Below are positions 27,292 through 39,244 of a DNA stretch of 64,000 nt, piece after piece. Under the pieces are notes generated by a model. That model was not told where the DNA came from. It did no database searches and saw nothing but the letters and a program-made list of their open reading frames with translations. Each line of letters begins with the position of its first letter. The first letter of the stretch is position 1. A program made the translations under genes and the position numbers. The stretch covers positions 11,216,010 to 11,280,009 of the forward strand of contig NC_134144.1 of the NCBI RefSeq assembly GCF_033958435.1, given 5' to 3'. This stretch comes from Carettochelys insculpta. Taxonomy: Eukaryota; Chordata; Testudines; Carettochelyidae.

Positions 27292-27948
27292 GGCCGTGTC
27301 TATACTACAGCAATATTTCGAAAGATGATCTTCCATAAGATCTTCTTTCGAAAGAGCGCGCCCACACACAAAAAAGTGGATCAAAAGATCGATCCGCTCT
27401 TTTGATAGAGATCATGCACACAGCCCCTGCTCTTTTGAAAGAACGGGACATGGATCAAAAAATCCAGTGCCATGAGGACTGCTCTTTTGGAAAAAAATAA
27501 AGCCTGAGGAGCAGCTACACACACATTTCTTCCTAAAGCAGCTTTCAAAAGGAGGCGTTCTTCCTGATCTAGGAGCGGCAAAGGGTTTCTGGAAGAAGAT
27601 CCACATTCTTTCGATTTTGGATCAAAAGAGTGCATTTTTTTTAAATTAAATTATAATTGGAGATACACATGTCACAGCTGGAAGGGACCTCAGGAGGTCA
27701 TCTAGTCCAGTCCCCTGCCCTCTTGGCAGGACCAAGCACCCTCCCTGGCATCTGTTTGCCTCAATCCCTAAATGGCATCCTCAAGGATTGAGCTCACAAC
27801 CCTGGGTGTACCAGGCCAATGCTCAAACCACTGAGCTATCCCCCTCTTTTTCTCCCTATTTCTCTTTTGTGTTGTGTGTGGATGTGCTGCATACTCTTTT
27901 GAAAAAGGACCTAATTTTCCAAAAGAAATTGCCAGTGTAGATGCAGCC
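27292..27948 (+). mobile_element. Harbinger-like MITE with nested SINE
   Basis: Starts GGCCGTGTCTATACTACAG and ends GCCAGTGTAGATGCAGCC, with TAA on both sides. The interior is rich in TCTTTCGAAAGA-type palindromes and CTTTTGAAA motifs. A tRNA-headed SINE occupies 27661-27845; without it the element would be about 470 bases. Confidence 0.75.
27661..27845 (-). mobile_element. tRNA-derived SINE with CR1-like tail
   Basis: On the minus strand it starts GGGGGATAGCTCAGTGGTTT, a tRNA-like head with A box (TAGCTCAGTGG) and a B-box-like GAGCTCAATCC. It ends in the CR1-type tail CTAGATGACCTCCTGAGGTC. Such tRNA-head, CR1-tail SINEs are characteristic of turtles. It is inserted in the MITE at 27292-27948. 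The head is degenerate and is not a tRNA gene. Confidence 0.8.
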
Positions 27949-28281
27949 TAAAAGTTATATATAACTATTTCCTAATTCAAAAACAGTGGTAGTTATAAAT
28001 AGGGGAGCTCACTATTGAACCGCAGCTTGACAGTTTAAGAAAAATATATAACAGGACTAAAAACTAGTGGTCGCTTAGTGTAAGTGATCATGACTTTCTT
28101 ACATTTGTTATGTGTAAACAGAATTTTAAATACCTAGTATTGCAAAGCTGAAAACAATTATGAGCCAACTTAGCTGAGAGAGAAAAAAAAATAAATAAAA
28201 ACATGAATAAGTCGGAGCTGTGTAAGAACATTTCACTTAATGCCCCAAAAGCCACAATTGAGAAAACAGGCTATGATAGTT

Positions 28282-28318
28282 AAATAAAATGAATAAATAA
28301 ATAAAATAAAATAAAACC
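28282..28318 (+). repeat. (AATA)n/(AAAAT)n simple repeat
   Basis: Runs of AATAAATA and AAATAAAATA units, just upstream of a Tigger-like MITE. Confidence 0.85.
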
Positions 28319-28368
28319 TGCCAGCATAGTTCAAAGGGAAGCAAAAAAGCAGCAATGTAAACCTTTAC

Positions 28369-28688
28369 TACATGTTGAACCTCTCCAGTCTGGCACCCCG
28401 GGGATGTGACTGGTGCCAACAAGAGAGTTTGCTGCACTACAGGAAGTCAATATTGTCTTGCAGCAATACCAACACTTTCGTTATTTACTGAGCTTGTAGA
28501 AGACAGTCAGGAATAAACAAACAGCAGCATAAAACACTGAGAGCCAGGACTAGTGGCTGTAAACAAACTTCATGGGACGACAGGAAACCTGGCCCAACCA
28601 ACGATAAATGGACATCTGGCTAACTAAAATCATGCCCGACCATGACGTTGCTGGACCACAGAGTGCCGGACTAGAGAGGTTCAAATGT
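28369..28688 (+). mobile_element. Tigger/pogo-like MITE, family 1
   Basis: Second copy of the 320-base element, with 5' end CATGTTGAACCTCTCCAGTC and 3' end GGACTAGAGAGGTTCAAATG. The interior AACACTGAGAGCCAGGACTA matches the other copies. The last bases are mutated, so the 3' TA is approximate. It sits next to the start of the CR1 mosaic at 28689. Confidence 0.72.
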
Positions 28689-28998
28689 GGATGGAAATGG
28701 TGGGATTGTCGATAACAACAACAAAAGGACAGGTGTGTTCAATAAATATTTCTGTTCTGTACTTGGGAAAAGGACTGATGAATCAATGGTATTTGTAACC
28801 TAAGTGCTTGGGAGACCACTCAAGAGAGATTTAGATGCAGAGCGCCTAAAGCTACCAGCATATGTTTCTATTGGTGCTGCACAACCACACATGCCGAGGT
28901 GCCCACAAAATTTATTCTGCCTGTAGATGGAAAAAAATTTAGAGGGAACATTGTTGGTCACATATATCATATGATGATGAAATACTTCCCATTCTAAC

Positions 28999-29110
28999 AA
29001 TCTGAAGAACTCTTACCCACCAAAGCTTACAATTTTTTTAGCATTTAATGCGCTACAGGACTGCTTGCTATTTATGAGCTACAGAATAACATAGCTACCC
29101 CTCTGAGACT
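28999..29110 (+). repeat. Hammerhead-like interspersed repeat, copy 4, in CR1
   Basis: ATCTGAAGAACTCTTACCCA then CCAAAGCTTAC, with GCTACAGGACTGCTTGC and ACAGAATAACATAGCTACC. CTGAAGA is intact but one stem arm is lost. CR1 sequence flanks it. Confidence 0.55.
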
Positions 29111-29525
29111 AAGAGCTACACAGAATGGTAAACAGAAGCTACGTTAGACATCTTTGAAACAGCAGGTCAAGATAACCTGCATCCAGGAATTTTAAAAAAG
29201 CCAACAGAGGAATTCTCTTCAATGTTAACTGCCTATTTTTGGTAAGATGTGGCACACCTAGGATGCTTAAGAGGACCAGAAAAGAATAATATTATACCAA
29301 TAGTTAAAAACAGAACCCCGAATGACCTCCAGGCCTCCTAGCCTGATATTAATCCCAGACAAAACAATGGCACGTTTTTTGTAATGCCAGTCAACATGGT
29401 TTTATGGACTATAAATCTCATCAAACTAAGCTGGTATCATTTTTGGAGGAGACAATAGGTTCGACTGATAAATAGACTTGTGTGAGGCATTTGGCTTGGT
29501 ACCACATTCTGATGAAAAACTAGAA

Positions 29526-29856
29526 TACAGGTTGAATCTCTCTTGTCCAGCACCCTCGGGACCTGACTGGTGCCAGACAGTAGAATTTGCTGGGCAACGG
29601 GAGATCAATATTTTCCAGCACATTACCAACACTTCCACTACTTAGTGGGCTCTTAGAAGATATTTAGGAGTAAATTAGAGCTACACAACAGCACAGAACA
29701 CTGAGAGCTAGAACTGGTGGCTATAAACAAACTTTAAGGGACCATGTGAGACTTGGTCACACCCATGATAATTGGTTATCTGGCTAACTAAAACCATGCC
29801 AGATTACGGAAGTTTGCCAGACAAGAGAGTTCCAAATTAGAAAGATTAAACCTGTA
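29526..29856 (+). mobile_element. Tigger/pogo-like MITE, family 1, inserted in CR1
   Basis: Copy with TACAGGTTGAATCTCTCTTG at the 5' end and AAAGATTAAACCTGTA at the 3' end, flanked by TA. CR1-derived sequence continues on both sides, so this element inserted into an existing CR1. Confidence 0.78.
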
Positions 29857-30710
29857 CTACAAAAAACAACACGGCATGCATTAAATGGACTAAAAATAAA
29901 ATACTGACCGCAAAACATAATTGGAAATAGGGACACAATAGGCTGTGTCTCCAGTCAGATCCTGCAGAGATTGATTCTTGTCTCTAAGCTATTTAATACT
30001 CAATGCCCTGTAAGAAACTATTAAATCACTATTGATAAAGTTTGGAGGTGACTGTGGGAGTGGTAAGTAATGAAGGTGACAGATCACTGGTACAGAGCAA
30101 ATCAGGATCACTTAGCGAGGTGAGTGCTGGTAAAGTTCAATATAGCCAAATACAAGGTCATATCAAGTAGAAACAAACACTGGAGTCTATACTTAACAGA
30201 TTGTGGGACTCTGTCCTGGGAAAGAGTGACTCTGAAAAAGGACTTAGGAGTCATAATATATAAACTGAGGAATACCAAATAGGAATACGGAGGTAATATT
30301 ATCTGTGTTGGGCATTAGTGCAGCCACTACTGGAATACACTGTTCAGTTCTGGTACCCACAAATCAAGGATGTTAAATTCAGAGATTCAGAGAAAGGCCA
30401 AAATAACCATTAAAGGACTGGAAAACACATCTTACAGTGAAAAACTCAAGCTCAGAAAAAAAATTAAGGAATGACCTGATCACAATCCGCAAGCGTCTAC
30501 AGAGGAAGAATAAAGAATTCTTCAGCTAAACAGACAAAGATGTAACCAGAGATAGTGGTTGGGAGACGGAGTCAGACTAGAACCAGACTAGAAATAAGGT
30601 ACTGATTGCAACAGCAAGAGAAGTTAATTACTGAAAAGATTTATCAGTGGTTGTGGGAGATTCTCCATCACTGGAAAATTTAAAATCAAGACAAAGTTTT
30701 TATAAAAGAT

Positions 30711-31462
30711 GATGCAGGCTTTCACACTGGCAACTCTTCTGGCCATAAGCCATGTCAGGAATGAATGCAGGGAAGGGGGTTAATATCCAGAGGTAACCTC
30801 AATTGCAGGTGAGCCAATGGGAGTGAAGTAGCTTTGTTTAAACTGAGACCAATTGCAGCTTTCAAGGAATTTGTTTCTGCAGACCAGCAGAGAGGAAGAC
30901 TGGGGGGCATTCAGAAATATTCTGGTTGTTGCAAACTCATCCAGAGAGCTAAGTACAGTTAGATGCGATCAGGATATGGTTAATTTAAATTTGTTTGGAC
31001 TGGCTGCTCTGTTTTCTCTTTTGTGTTGTGGTTTGACTTGATGTTTTTACCCATAACTTTTAAACTGAATCCCAGGGAAATACTTTTCTCTGTGTGCAAC
31101 CCATGATTTACTTTCTCTTGTTCTGTGAACAAAGCACGATTTTTCTTTTTACTAAAGCAAACAGTCTGATACCTGTGCCTGAGAAGGATCTGTGTACATG
31201 CCTTCAGTCACATAGCCATCAAGTTACAGCTTGCTGTTCTCAAGCCCTCTGTGGAGAGGAGAACAGGGTTGGAGTTTTACCCAGTGTGCCTGCCTGGGTT
31301 AAAAGGGTCTCCAAGGACTGGGGTGTGCCAGCTACCTTCCAGGGTCCTGGGGCATCTGTGACCCTGAAGAAGTTTTACAGTCATGCCTGTGCATAGGCAA
31401 GGTGTTTTAAGTCTCTCCCAATCTCTGCACTCGGAATGTCACAGTCGGGGAGGATGAGCTGA
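30711..31462 (+). mobile_element. LTR-like insertion in CR1
   Basis: About 750 bases of unrelated sequence within CR1, with TGTCAGGAATG near the start and AATGTCACAG near the end, as expected of a solo LTR. No target duplication, primer site or polyadenylation signal was confirmed; the class is tentative. Confidence 0.4.
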
Positions 31463-32006
31463 CAAACCACTTATCAGGTTATACCAAATGATCATAATGG
31501 TCCTTTCTAGCTTCAAAATCATGAACTACTGGTAAAGTCTGCAAGTCCAATTACTCCCCGGGACTGCACCATACATTTTCAACCTTCATTGCTGCATTCC
31601 ATGAGCTTGCTCTACTTTATTGTGCTCTTAAACAAAATGTCTTGCACCCTCTACATAGCTTCTTCTTCAGATTATGTTGCCTCAGGCTCTAACTACAAAG
31701 CCATGGAAATGCTGAATTTGTTTTTCCTGTTCTACTCATTTTTCCTAAGAGCAGAATGCAACAGTATCACCTTATATGAACTTCCTCCCCCCGTGATGAC
31801 ACATCAACATGTAGCAACAAAACAGGGCAGGAAAAACTTGGCAAGAGTCCCCCAAGAACATATTTTTTTAATCTTTTATGAATGTAACAATAACTAAACT
31901 GTTCAAACACTCAGCCCCAGGTCACTAGTTCCGTTAAAAGTTGGGTACCAATAACAAAGAGCATGTAGTTGTTACAGTATATTCCTGCTGAATGTTGAAC
32001 CTTTAC

Positions 32007-32350
32007 CTTTCTTAAGATCTATTTTTATTCTCTTTGTACTTTTCTTGTTGCCAAAGCCCAACAGGGGAGACAGTGATGGTGAAGATGGTTTCTTAACCAA
32101 CCGAGGGAGATTGGGACTCTTAGCATGTTGTAGGGTTGCCTGAAGATCTGATTCCAGGCTGTTCACTCCAGATGGATCTACTGCTTTTACCATCGGCTTT
32201 GTCAGAACCTTTGTTTTTTGAACTCCATCATTATCAAGCAAACATAGGGGACCAATGACAGACTTTTCATATTGTTCACGATTATATGGAGGAACCACTT
32301 CCAGGAAGACACTTGGAGATTTCATTGCTTGACGGAAGATATCCTGAGCC
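32007..32350 (-). CDS. PARD3B: PARD3B coding exon d (end of PDZ1, linker, start of PDZ2)
   Basis: The largest PARD3B exon here, 344 bases (114 codons plus 1+1 split bases), with acceptor TTCTTTATAG and donor GTAAAG. It starts AQDIFRQAMKSPSV, the last helix and strand of PDZ1, followed by NREQYEKSVIG. Then comes a low-complexity linker of about 65 residues rich in S, P, K and L (for example KPSSPSLSPLLGFG), and a basic run TKRIKIDLKKG that begins PDZ2. The final G base joins GT of the next exon to make glycine. The linker is where PARD3B orthologues diverge most. The open frame runs a short way past the donor, which has no meaning. Confidence 0.96.
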
Positions 32351-32587
32351 CTATAAAGAAAGGCATTAAAACAGATATAATCACCAAAACCAACAAATCT
32401 GAGTGTTACAAGGTTTGGGGTTCAATGCAGACCAATTCTCCCTCTATTTGTTAGTTTAATAACTCTGTTTACCCAATGCAGAAAAACACACTTTCATTGT
32501 CTTTGCCTGAAAGCCTGTCTGGTCAGAGAATCAAACATACTCCTTTGTCTAAAGCAAAGCTCTTTACCCAGTTCCCCTGAAACAAAT

Positions 32588-34057
32588 CACTGAATCATAT
32601 GACTGGAACAGACCTTGAGAGGTCATCTAGTCCAGTCCCCTCCACTCATGGCAGGGCTAAGCATTATTTAGACCATCCCACAGGTGTTTGTCTAACCTAC
32701 TCTTAAAAACCTCCAATATTGCAAATTCCACAGCCTCCTTAGGCTATTTATTTCAATGCTTAACCACACTGATCAGAAGTTTTTCCTAATGTCCAAACTC
32801 AGTCTCCCTTGCAACCATTCTTGCCCTGTCAGCTGAGGTTAACGAGATTATTTTTTCTCCTTCCCCTTTATAACCATCTTTTATGTATTTGAAAACTTAT
32901 GTCCATGCTCAAGTTTTCTCTTCTCCAGACAAAACAAACCGAATCCTTTCAGTCTCTGCTCACAGGTCATGTTTCTAGATCTTTAATCAGTTTTGTTCCT
33001 CTGCTATGGACCTTCTCCAACTTGGCCCAATCTTTCTTGAAATATGGAGCCCAGAACTGGACACAATACTCCAGTTCAGGCCTAAATATCATGAAGTAGA
33101 ATGAAAAAAAAAAAAAACTCTCTTATGTCTTGCCTACAACACTGCTAATACATCCCAGAATTATATTGCCCCCCTCCTTTTTGGGTAACAATTACATTGT
33201 TACTCAGATTTAGCTTACAATCTGCTGTGCCCCCATAGATCATTTCCACTGAACTCCTGTCTAGGCAGTCATTTGCCACTTACTTTTCCTTCTTTACTGG
33301 AGCACTTTGTGTTTGTCCTTACTGAATTTAATCCTATTTACTTCACACCATTTGTCCAATTTCTCCAGATCTTTCTAAATGTTAATCTTATCTTCCCAGC
33401 TTGGTATCATCTGCAAACTTTATAAGTGGGCTTTCTACGCCACTACAAAAATCCTTGATAAAGATTTTAACAAAAGCAGCTCATAATGGGAGCCCACGTC
33501 ATATACCCTTTTAGTTAGATTGTGAACCATTGATAACTAATCTCTGGGATTGGTGTTCCAACAAGTTTTACACTTTATACCAACTCCATCTAGTTTGTTC
33601 ATGAGAGGGTTATGAGAGAGAGAACTGGCATATACCACTTCCCCCCATCCACAGGTTTGTGACCTTTTCAAAGAAAGCTATTAGGTAGATCTCACATAAT
33701 TTGTTCTTGATAAATCCATGCTGTTACTTACCACGCTATTATCTTTCACATTTCCGTAAACTGATTGCTTAATTATTTACTCCAGTATCTTTCCAAGTAC
33801 TGAACTTAAAACTGACTGGTCTGGAATTCCCCAGGTTGTCCTTATTCCCCTTTTTATAGATTGGTGCTATATTCACCCCTTTTCCAGTTCTCTGGAATCT
33901 CAGCCATCATCCATGAATTTTATAAAACAGTCCCTAATGTTTCAGATATCTCCTCAGTCAGTTCCTTGGATATCCTAGGATATTCTTGTCAGCTCTGGCC
34001 CTCACTTTTCCTGGGACCTTACTCTTTAAATACCCCTCAGAAGCCACCCCCCCACTC
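32588..34057 (-). mobile_element. CR1 LINE fragment (3' 1.5 kb)
   Basis: On the plus strand the element reads backwards from its 3' terminus at about 32590 (GAGAGGTCATCTAGTCCAGT) through the reverse-transcriptase C-terminal region (GGTATCATCTGCAAACTTTA at 33400). It is the longest uninterrupted CR1 in the window; the frame is destroyed by stops and shifts. Confidence 0.85.
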
Positions 34058-34190
34058 ATGCATCTGATGATGCGGGTCTTTGCCCACGAAAGCTTATGCT
34101 CCAACGTATCTGTTAGTCTGTAAGGTGCCACAGGACGACTTGTTGTTCTTGAAGCTACAGACTAACATGGCTACCTCTCTGATACTTGTC
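34058..34190 (+). repeat. Hammerhead-like interspersed repeat, copy 5 (best preserved)
   Basis: Contains CTGATGA (34064-34070), a 6-position stem (34072-34077 with 34082-34087, one mismatch and one G-T), GAAA (34088-34091), the hairpin GC-TTAT-GC (34092-34099) and TC (34100-34101). Downstream, GTTAGTCTGTA and TACAGACTAAC form a second inverted repeat. It directly abuts the CR1 at 34057. Family membership is clear from the five copies; its class (perhaps Penelope-like) is an inference. Confidence 0.65.
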
Positions 34191-34483
34191 AGAATTATCT
34201 CATTAACAGAACACACCCTTTCAAACCAAATGCTTACATATACTCTAGAATAAAGGAAATTAAAGAAATACTGAAATCAAGTAAGGGCAGAATTAGAAAG
34301 TTGTAAAGCAGAATCACTGTCTATTTTACATATTCATTAATAAAATCCCTTCTTAGTTTTTCAAAACAAAACTTTTCTCATTCCTAAACCACCAGCCAAA
34401 GGTTAAGTGACATCCTACTTAATTTAGCTAATTTCATGTCCCGTTCTCATATCCTCACAAGCAGTCATTTGACAATACACTGT

Positions 34484-34813
34484 GGCTGTGTCTATATCTG
34501 CATGGCTCTTTTGAAAGAGGAATGCAAATGAGGGAAATACAAAATGCAAATGAGGCACTGATTTACATACCTTTTGTTTTATTTGCATAGTCTCTTTTTG
34601 AAAGACATACTTTTGAAAGAAAAAAAGCAATGTAGATGGGGGTCTTTCAAAAATAATCCCCATCTTCAACAGAACCTTTCTTCCTTCAGGGGTTTATTTT
34701 TGAAAGAGCCCTGTCTACACTGCTTTTTTCTTTAGAGAATATCTTCCAAAAAGAGATTATGCAAGTGAAGCATGATATAGGCATGAAAGAGGAATGCAAG
34801 CATAGACACAGCC
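34484..34813 (+). mobile_element. Harbinger-like MITE
   Basis: Starts GGCTGTGTCTATATCTGCAT and ends AGCATAGACACAGCC; flanks are TGT and TAT, a possible mutated 3-base duplication. The interior contains several CTTTTGAAAGA motifs shared with the element at 27292. Confidence 0.65.
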
Positions 34814-36949
34814 TATATGGTTGCTTAACAGCTCTTTTTAGGAGATGCGTATTTTAAACACGTCCCAGAGATAGGAACAGGAGACCTCTTATAAACTAAA
34901 AGTAATAGTGTGAACACCGTAAATCTGCGGAGAAACCTACAAGCAGCACCTGAAGGCAAAATAACTGGCAGGACATTTAATAAGAAAAGAAAAAGAAAAA
35001 TGTAATGGGCAGAGAAAGTTAAATTTCGTAAGTGCCCAAATGCATACTTAAGAGAAGTAACAGAGAGGTGCTGAGATCTCCAGCACACAGCAAAACAGAA
35101 CTGAATCTATTAACACTAAATGAAAAGGAAGATTCACAGTAGAAATGTGAATGCAGAAATACAACAAAATTTCCTTCTAGCATTCCATCTTAGAAAGAAG
35201 CAATTTTTCAGAGCAGTATTCCAAAACTTCCATACAAAATAGAAAAACTGGAAAAGGAAATGTAAGCACTACAGTCTTTGCTAGCTATTGAAGGACCTGT
35301 GCAATTAGCAGGAGGAACCATGACCTTACCACTAACAAAAGTCAAACTGATAACTTTCTGTATCAGTAGCGATTGGAACAAGTCCAGCTATTGTACCCAT
35401 GATTCATTTCAGGTGATGGGGCAGGAATTAAGGCCAATATCATGCCCTTGTAGGTTCTATGGTGTCAGAAGGAAATTAAATCTTTGGCAAAAACCTAGCA
35501 AGCAAAGCCCCTTCAATCTTTCAGTTTCAAAGGGGAACTGACAGAGAATTAAGTTATAGTAGTGCTTCCAAGTATTGCAAAAAGCAAGCAGCACTGCAAA
35601 GAAACAGAGGGTGAAACTCCCTGCGCTGCTACAGGCCCAGGCATGTTCAGGAGGAGTCAGAAAGAGGACCACAAACATCTACACAGATATTCAAAATTTC
35701 AAAAATAATTTGATTAATGCAAAAATCACTTGAAAAGGATGTCTGTTTCACAAGACACTAGCTGCTAGGTGAGGCCATTCACATTTATGTTCCATAACTT
35801 CAAACTAATGTGACAATTTAGGGATCAAATTATTTTGTGATACAACTAATAACTAAATAAGTGAAAGAGCTTAATTTTGCAAACACTAGTCTATAAAATC
35901 AAGCTTTTTCACCTAATTATCAACACCACCACAAAATAATTGAAGCACTTAGACCACAACAAATGCCCAGAGAGGTTTTGTATTAAATTTGACATGAAAG
36001 ATAAAACAAATCCATTGTTTTTCTAGTCAGAATTTCACTTTTCTTAAAATTTCATTTTCTGGCATAGACCAGAGAAGCAGAAAACATTCAAATGTAGCAC
36101 TGAAAGCTTTTTCGGCATTTCAGTTTTATGGGACTCGATTGAGCAGCCCACACGTATTCAGCAAAGTACTTAAGAAGATGCTTAAAATTAGGCACATGCC
36201 AAAGTCCAATTAACTACGGTAGGACTTTTGTTCATACTTCTAGCCAAGCATATGCTTAAAGTCATTGAACTAGGATTTCTCCTAAGCACGCACACTTTGC
36301 TGATTTTAAGCTGACGCTGCCAGGTTTTCTTAGCTTCATCAGTGACCATTTGGAAGGGTGGAGAAGGTGAGCTTTGGCATTCCCAGTGGTCTCTTTTAGG
36401 ATGTGGGAACTACTTTCCACAGAAGGGGGACAAAAGATGAGTTAGGTTATGACACTTAAACACCAAACTGAAAAGGTACCATTTTACTATGGACTAGGTT
36501 TATTATCAGGTATTTTGAACGTACTAGAAATACAACAGGAAAACCAAACTCAAAAGAAACCCTTAATCACGAATGTGTAAGATAAACACTACTTTCACCA
36601 AGCTGATGTAGATCTTCCTAATGTAACACTGAAAATTTACTTTTGCTTTTAAGTTATGAATGCTGAGCGCTTGGTTTTGATTTAAAATGTTACACAAATC
36701 AACTGCCCTGGGCCCTCAACAGATTTTGCTGCCTGATGAATATCACTCATCTCTTTTAATATTAAAGATTAAAAATAAAATTAATTACTATTTTAAACAA
36801 ATATTTGTGACTGTGAAGTTTAAGAGGCTATTCATTCCAGCAATAAGACCTCTTGAATTCACAGATTATCCAAAGTACTCTCTGTTACGAAAGTCAATTG
36901 ATTTTACATCAAAATTTAGCCTTGTAACAATTTAACTACTCTATACTTT

Positions 36950-37245
36950 GGGCGTGTCTACACAGGCCCCCAGCTTCAAAGGGGGCATGCTAATCAGGGC
37001 AATGGTAGATTACTAATGAAGTGCTGCGGTGAATATGCAGCACTTCATTAGGCTAATTCTCCCCCCGCAGCAACTTCGAAGCGTCAAACTTTGAAATGCT
37101 AATATGTGTATAGCTGCAGGCACTTTGAAGTGCCTTTACTCTCAAGACCTGTACATACATGCCGGCACTTCGAAGTCTGATGCTTCAAACTTGCCGCGGA
37201 GGAGAATTAGCCTAAAGAAGTTCTGTGACAAGTGTAGACAAGCCC
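36950..37245 (+). mobile_element. Harbinger-like MITE
   Basis: A 296-base element, starting GGGCGTGTCTACACAGGCCC and ending AAGTGTAGACAAGCCC, flanked by TTT. It has long internal inverted segments (GCAGCACTTCATTAGGCTAA and its partners) and CGAAG motifs, so it could fold along much of its length. Confidence 0.75.
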
Positions 37246-37995
37246 TTTATGTTACAAATAATTATTTTTAATCATTTTTAGATCCCTGAAAACAGATGTA
37301 GCACAAGCAACTTCTAGACTGGTTATAGAAACATCACACTCTGGGCACCACCAAAAATGCTATATGCTCAGTTTAGGGTACCTTAATACTAGAAATATCT
37401 CAAAACATGGAAGGAAACTAAAGACGAGTAAAAAAAAAAAAAATAGTTAAGTGTGGGTGAAGGAACTGACTTACTTTTAAAAGTTGTGCAAATCATTTTT
37501 ACGGTATTGTTTTGCTAAACAACTACTAACAGGTGATAATGTAACAGCCTACAACTTCTTGAAGTGAAAATGCAAATGGACTAGAGGATTTATTTATGAT
37601 TTTCCAAAGGCATGCAAAAAGGAGTAATGAAATGCAACAGCATTGATATACGGGACAATTTCTTAACACTGCATAGTAATTTTTCATCAGAAGTAGTATT
37701 CCACTGTTTGGCTTCTTTAAAACTGGAGTGGACAACACAATGTAGAATACATGGTAGCACGTCCTATTTCCCTAGCAGGTGAAGATTTTCCCAGTATTAG
37801 AACTTCTATGCTTTGAATCTACAATGAGAACTATATATTACTGGATTTGGAAGTTTCATGAAAGAGAATTATGTTGCTTTAGTTATATACATATTTTATG
37901 GCATTTTACTTGAATCATGCTACATTAATCACCTCAGTAAGTACAGCATTATATAAAATTCTGGTAGTTAACAGAATCAATTAAGCAGCACTCAC

Positions 37996-38121
37996 TGTGT
38001 AAAGGTTTTATCTACAAGGTCCACATTGTTAATTTTCACAATACACTCATTTTCATGGAAAAGACCATCACGCCTAGACCTGCTGTTCTCTTCAATACCA
38101 CGGATAAATAGTCCTAGAATC
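37996..38121 (-). CDS. PARD3B: PARD3B coding exon c (core of PDZ1)
   Basis: A 126-base exon with acceptor GCTTTTCAG and donor GTGAGT. With the pending AG from exon b it reads R-ILGLFIRGIEENS, then RSRRDGLFHENECIVKIN and NVDLVDKTFTQ. This is the middle of a PDZ fold: the beta strand ILGLFIRGI, the turn before the alpha-A helix, and the strand ECIVKINNVDL. It leaves with CA pending, completed by the G of exon d to make glutamine. The residues agree closely with the PARD3B type rather than PARD3, judged from my knowledge of the two proteins. Confidence 0.95.
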
Positions 38122-38754
38122 CTGAAAAGCAATAATAAAGCTGATGATTATTCTGCATTAGATTTGTACACAAGACATTTATAATAATTACAAATAGATA
38201 TTGGTCTCTACTGAGGAACAAAGTTCTTCTTATGGTCCACTAACCACAGCATATTAAGTCATTAGTCTAAAGGAGAGATTTTCAAAATCTCTTTTCCATC
38301 AATGAACAAGGACTCCAAAAAAGAATATGAAACCAGCAAGTGTAATTTTAGTCTGCTGACATTGTTGGTAACCCCACAGAGCACTTAAGAAAATACTAAA
38401 CTATTATTCAAAGGTTGGCAAAATGGAGGGGAAAACCAGCCCCATCCTTCCAGACAGTGTTAGGATAGGATCTATGCCAAATAGGTGCGGGATGGAATCA
38501 TTATAAGGAAAAGGTAAAGTTAAGTGCAAAACAGTAGTTCTAATTACACTAGATCAAGATAAAAAGGCATTGCTACAAGGAATTGGAAGCCCATTTCTGC
38601 TGAAGGAAAGACAATGCCTGACAGGAGCCGTCTCTTTCCAACCAAGACCAAAGAAACAGAAATTAAGCCAGTCTTGCCTGTATTGAAGCCTGGGGCTCCT
38701 TGAACCCCTGGAAACCACAGTGTTCAAGGTGAAAGGACAGCATACATGTGTTAC

Positions 38755-38990
38755 TAGCATTTTGAAAAGCCCTAGCCTGGGGATCTGGATTATAGCCCTG
38801 TGCGCTTCTTCTATATTGTTTCTCAAATCAGTTAAATCTCCTCTGACCCACAGTTTCCACACCTGACAATTTAGATCAATATTAATTTCCTATCTCACAG
38901 GGGCACTGGGAGGTTTAACTACATTAGTATTTGTAAAGTGCTTTCAGAAGCTCAAAAATAAAGTGATGTGGAAGTGCCAAGTAATACTAC
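38755..38990 (+). repeat. MIR-type SINE fragment
   Basis: Near full length. It includes GACCCACAGTTTCCACACCT, CTATCTCACAGGGGCACTGG and TTTGTAAAGTGCTTTCAGA, the ordered MIR landmarks. Confidence 0.6.
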
Positions 38991-39244
38991 ATAAAGAAGA
39001 GTCAGACTCTGCCTTAGAGAGGCTGATGTCCTCATAGCATGCTAACCACTAAATCAGCAAAATGGGAAGGATTTCAGGTAAGAACTGTACTTTTCTGAGA
39101 GTGGATTAAAAACCTGTGGTGTCAAGTAGACTGGCCTAACATTCCATGTAGCTGTAGACTGTGTGTGTACAAAGACCCCTTAGAAATGTGATTTTATACA
39201 TTCACCCATGCATGCCAAATGAGCATTGACACGGAAGACATTTA

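Larger units (their letters stand above)
28689..31535 (+). mobile_element. CR1 LINE fragment, heavily interrupted
   Basis: Plus-oriented CR1 sequence, recognisable at 28689-28800, 28960-28998, 29111-29525, 29857-30710 (for example TAGTGCAGCCACTACTGGAA) and 31463-31535 (AATGATCATAATGGTCCTTT near the 3' end). Between these lie a hammerhead-like repeat, a Tigger-like MITE and an LTR-like insertion. The reverse-transcriptase frame is broken throughout. Confidence 0.75.
32351..37995 (-). other. PARD3B intron between exons c and d (5.6 kb)
   Basis: Contains a minus-oriented CR1 (32588-34057), a hammerhead-like repeat directly after it, and two complete Harbinger-like MITEs (34484-34813, 36950-37245). 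In 34814-36949 and 37246-37995 I see nothing to name. Confidence 0.65.

Noticed and set aside
27661..27845. tRNA gene
   Set aside because: A and B boxes are present but the cloverleaf is not complete and the head runs straight into a CR1-like tail; it is a SINE.
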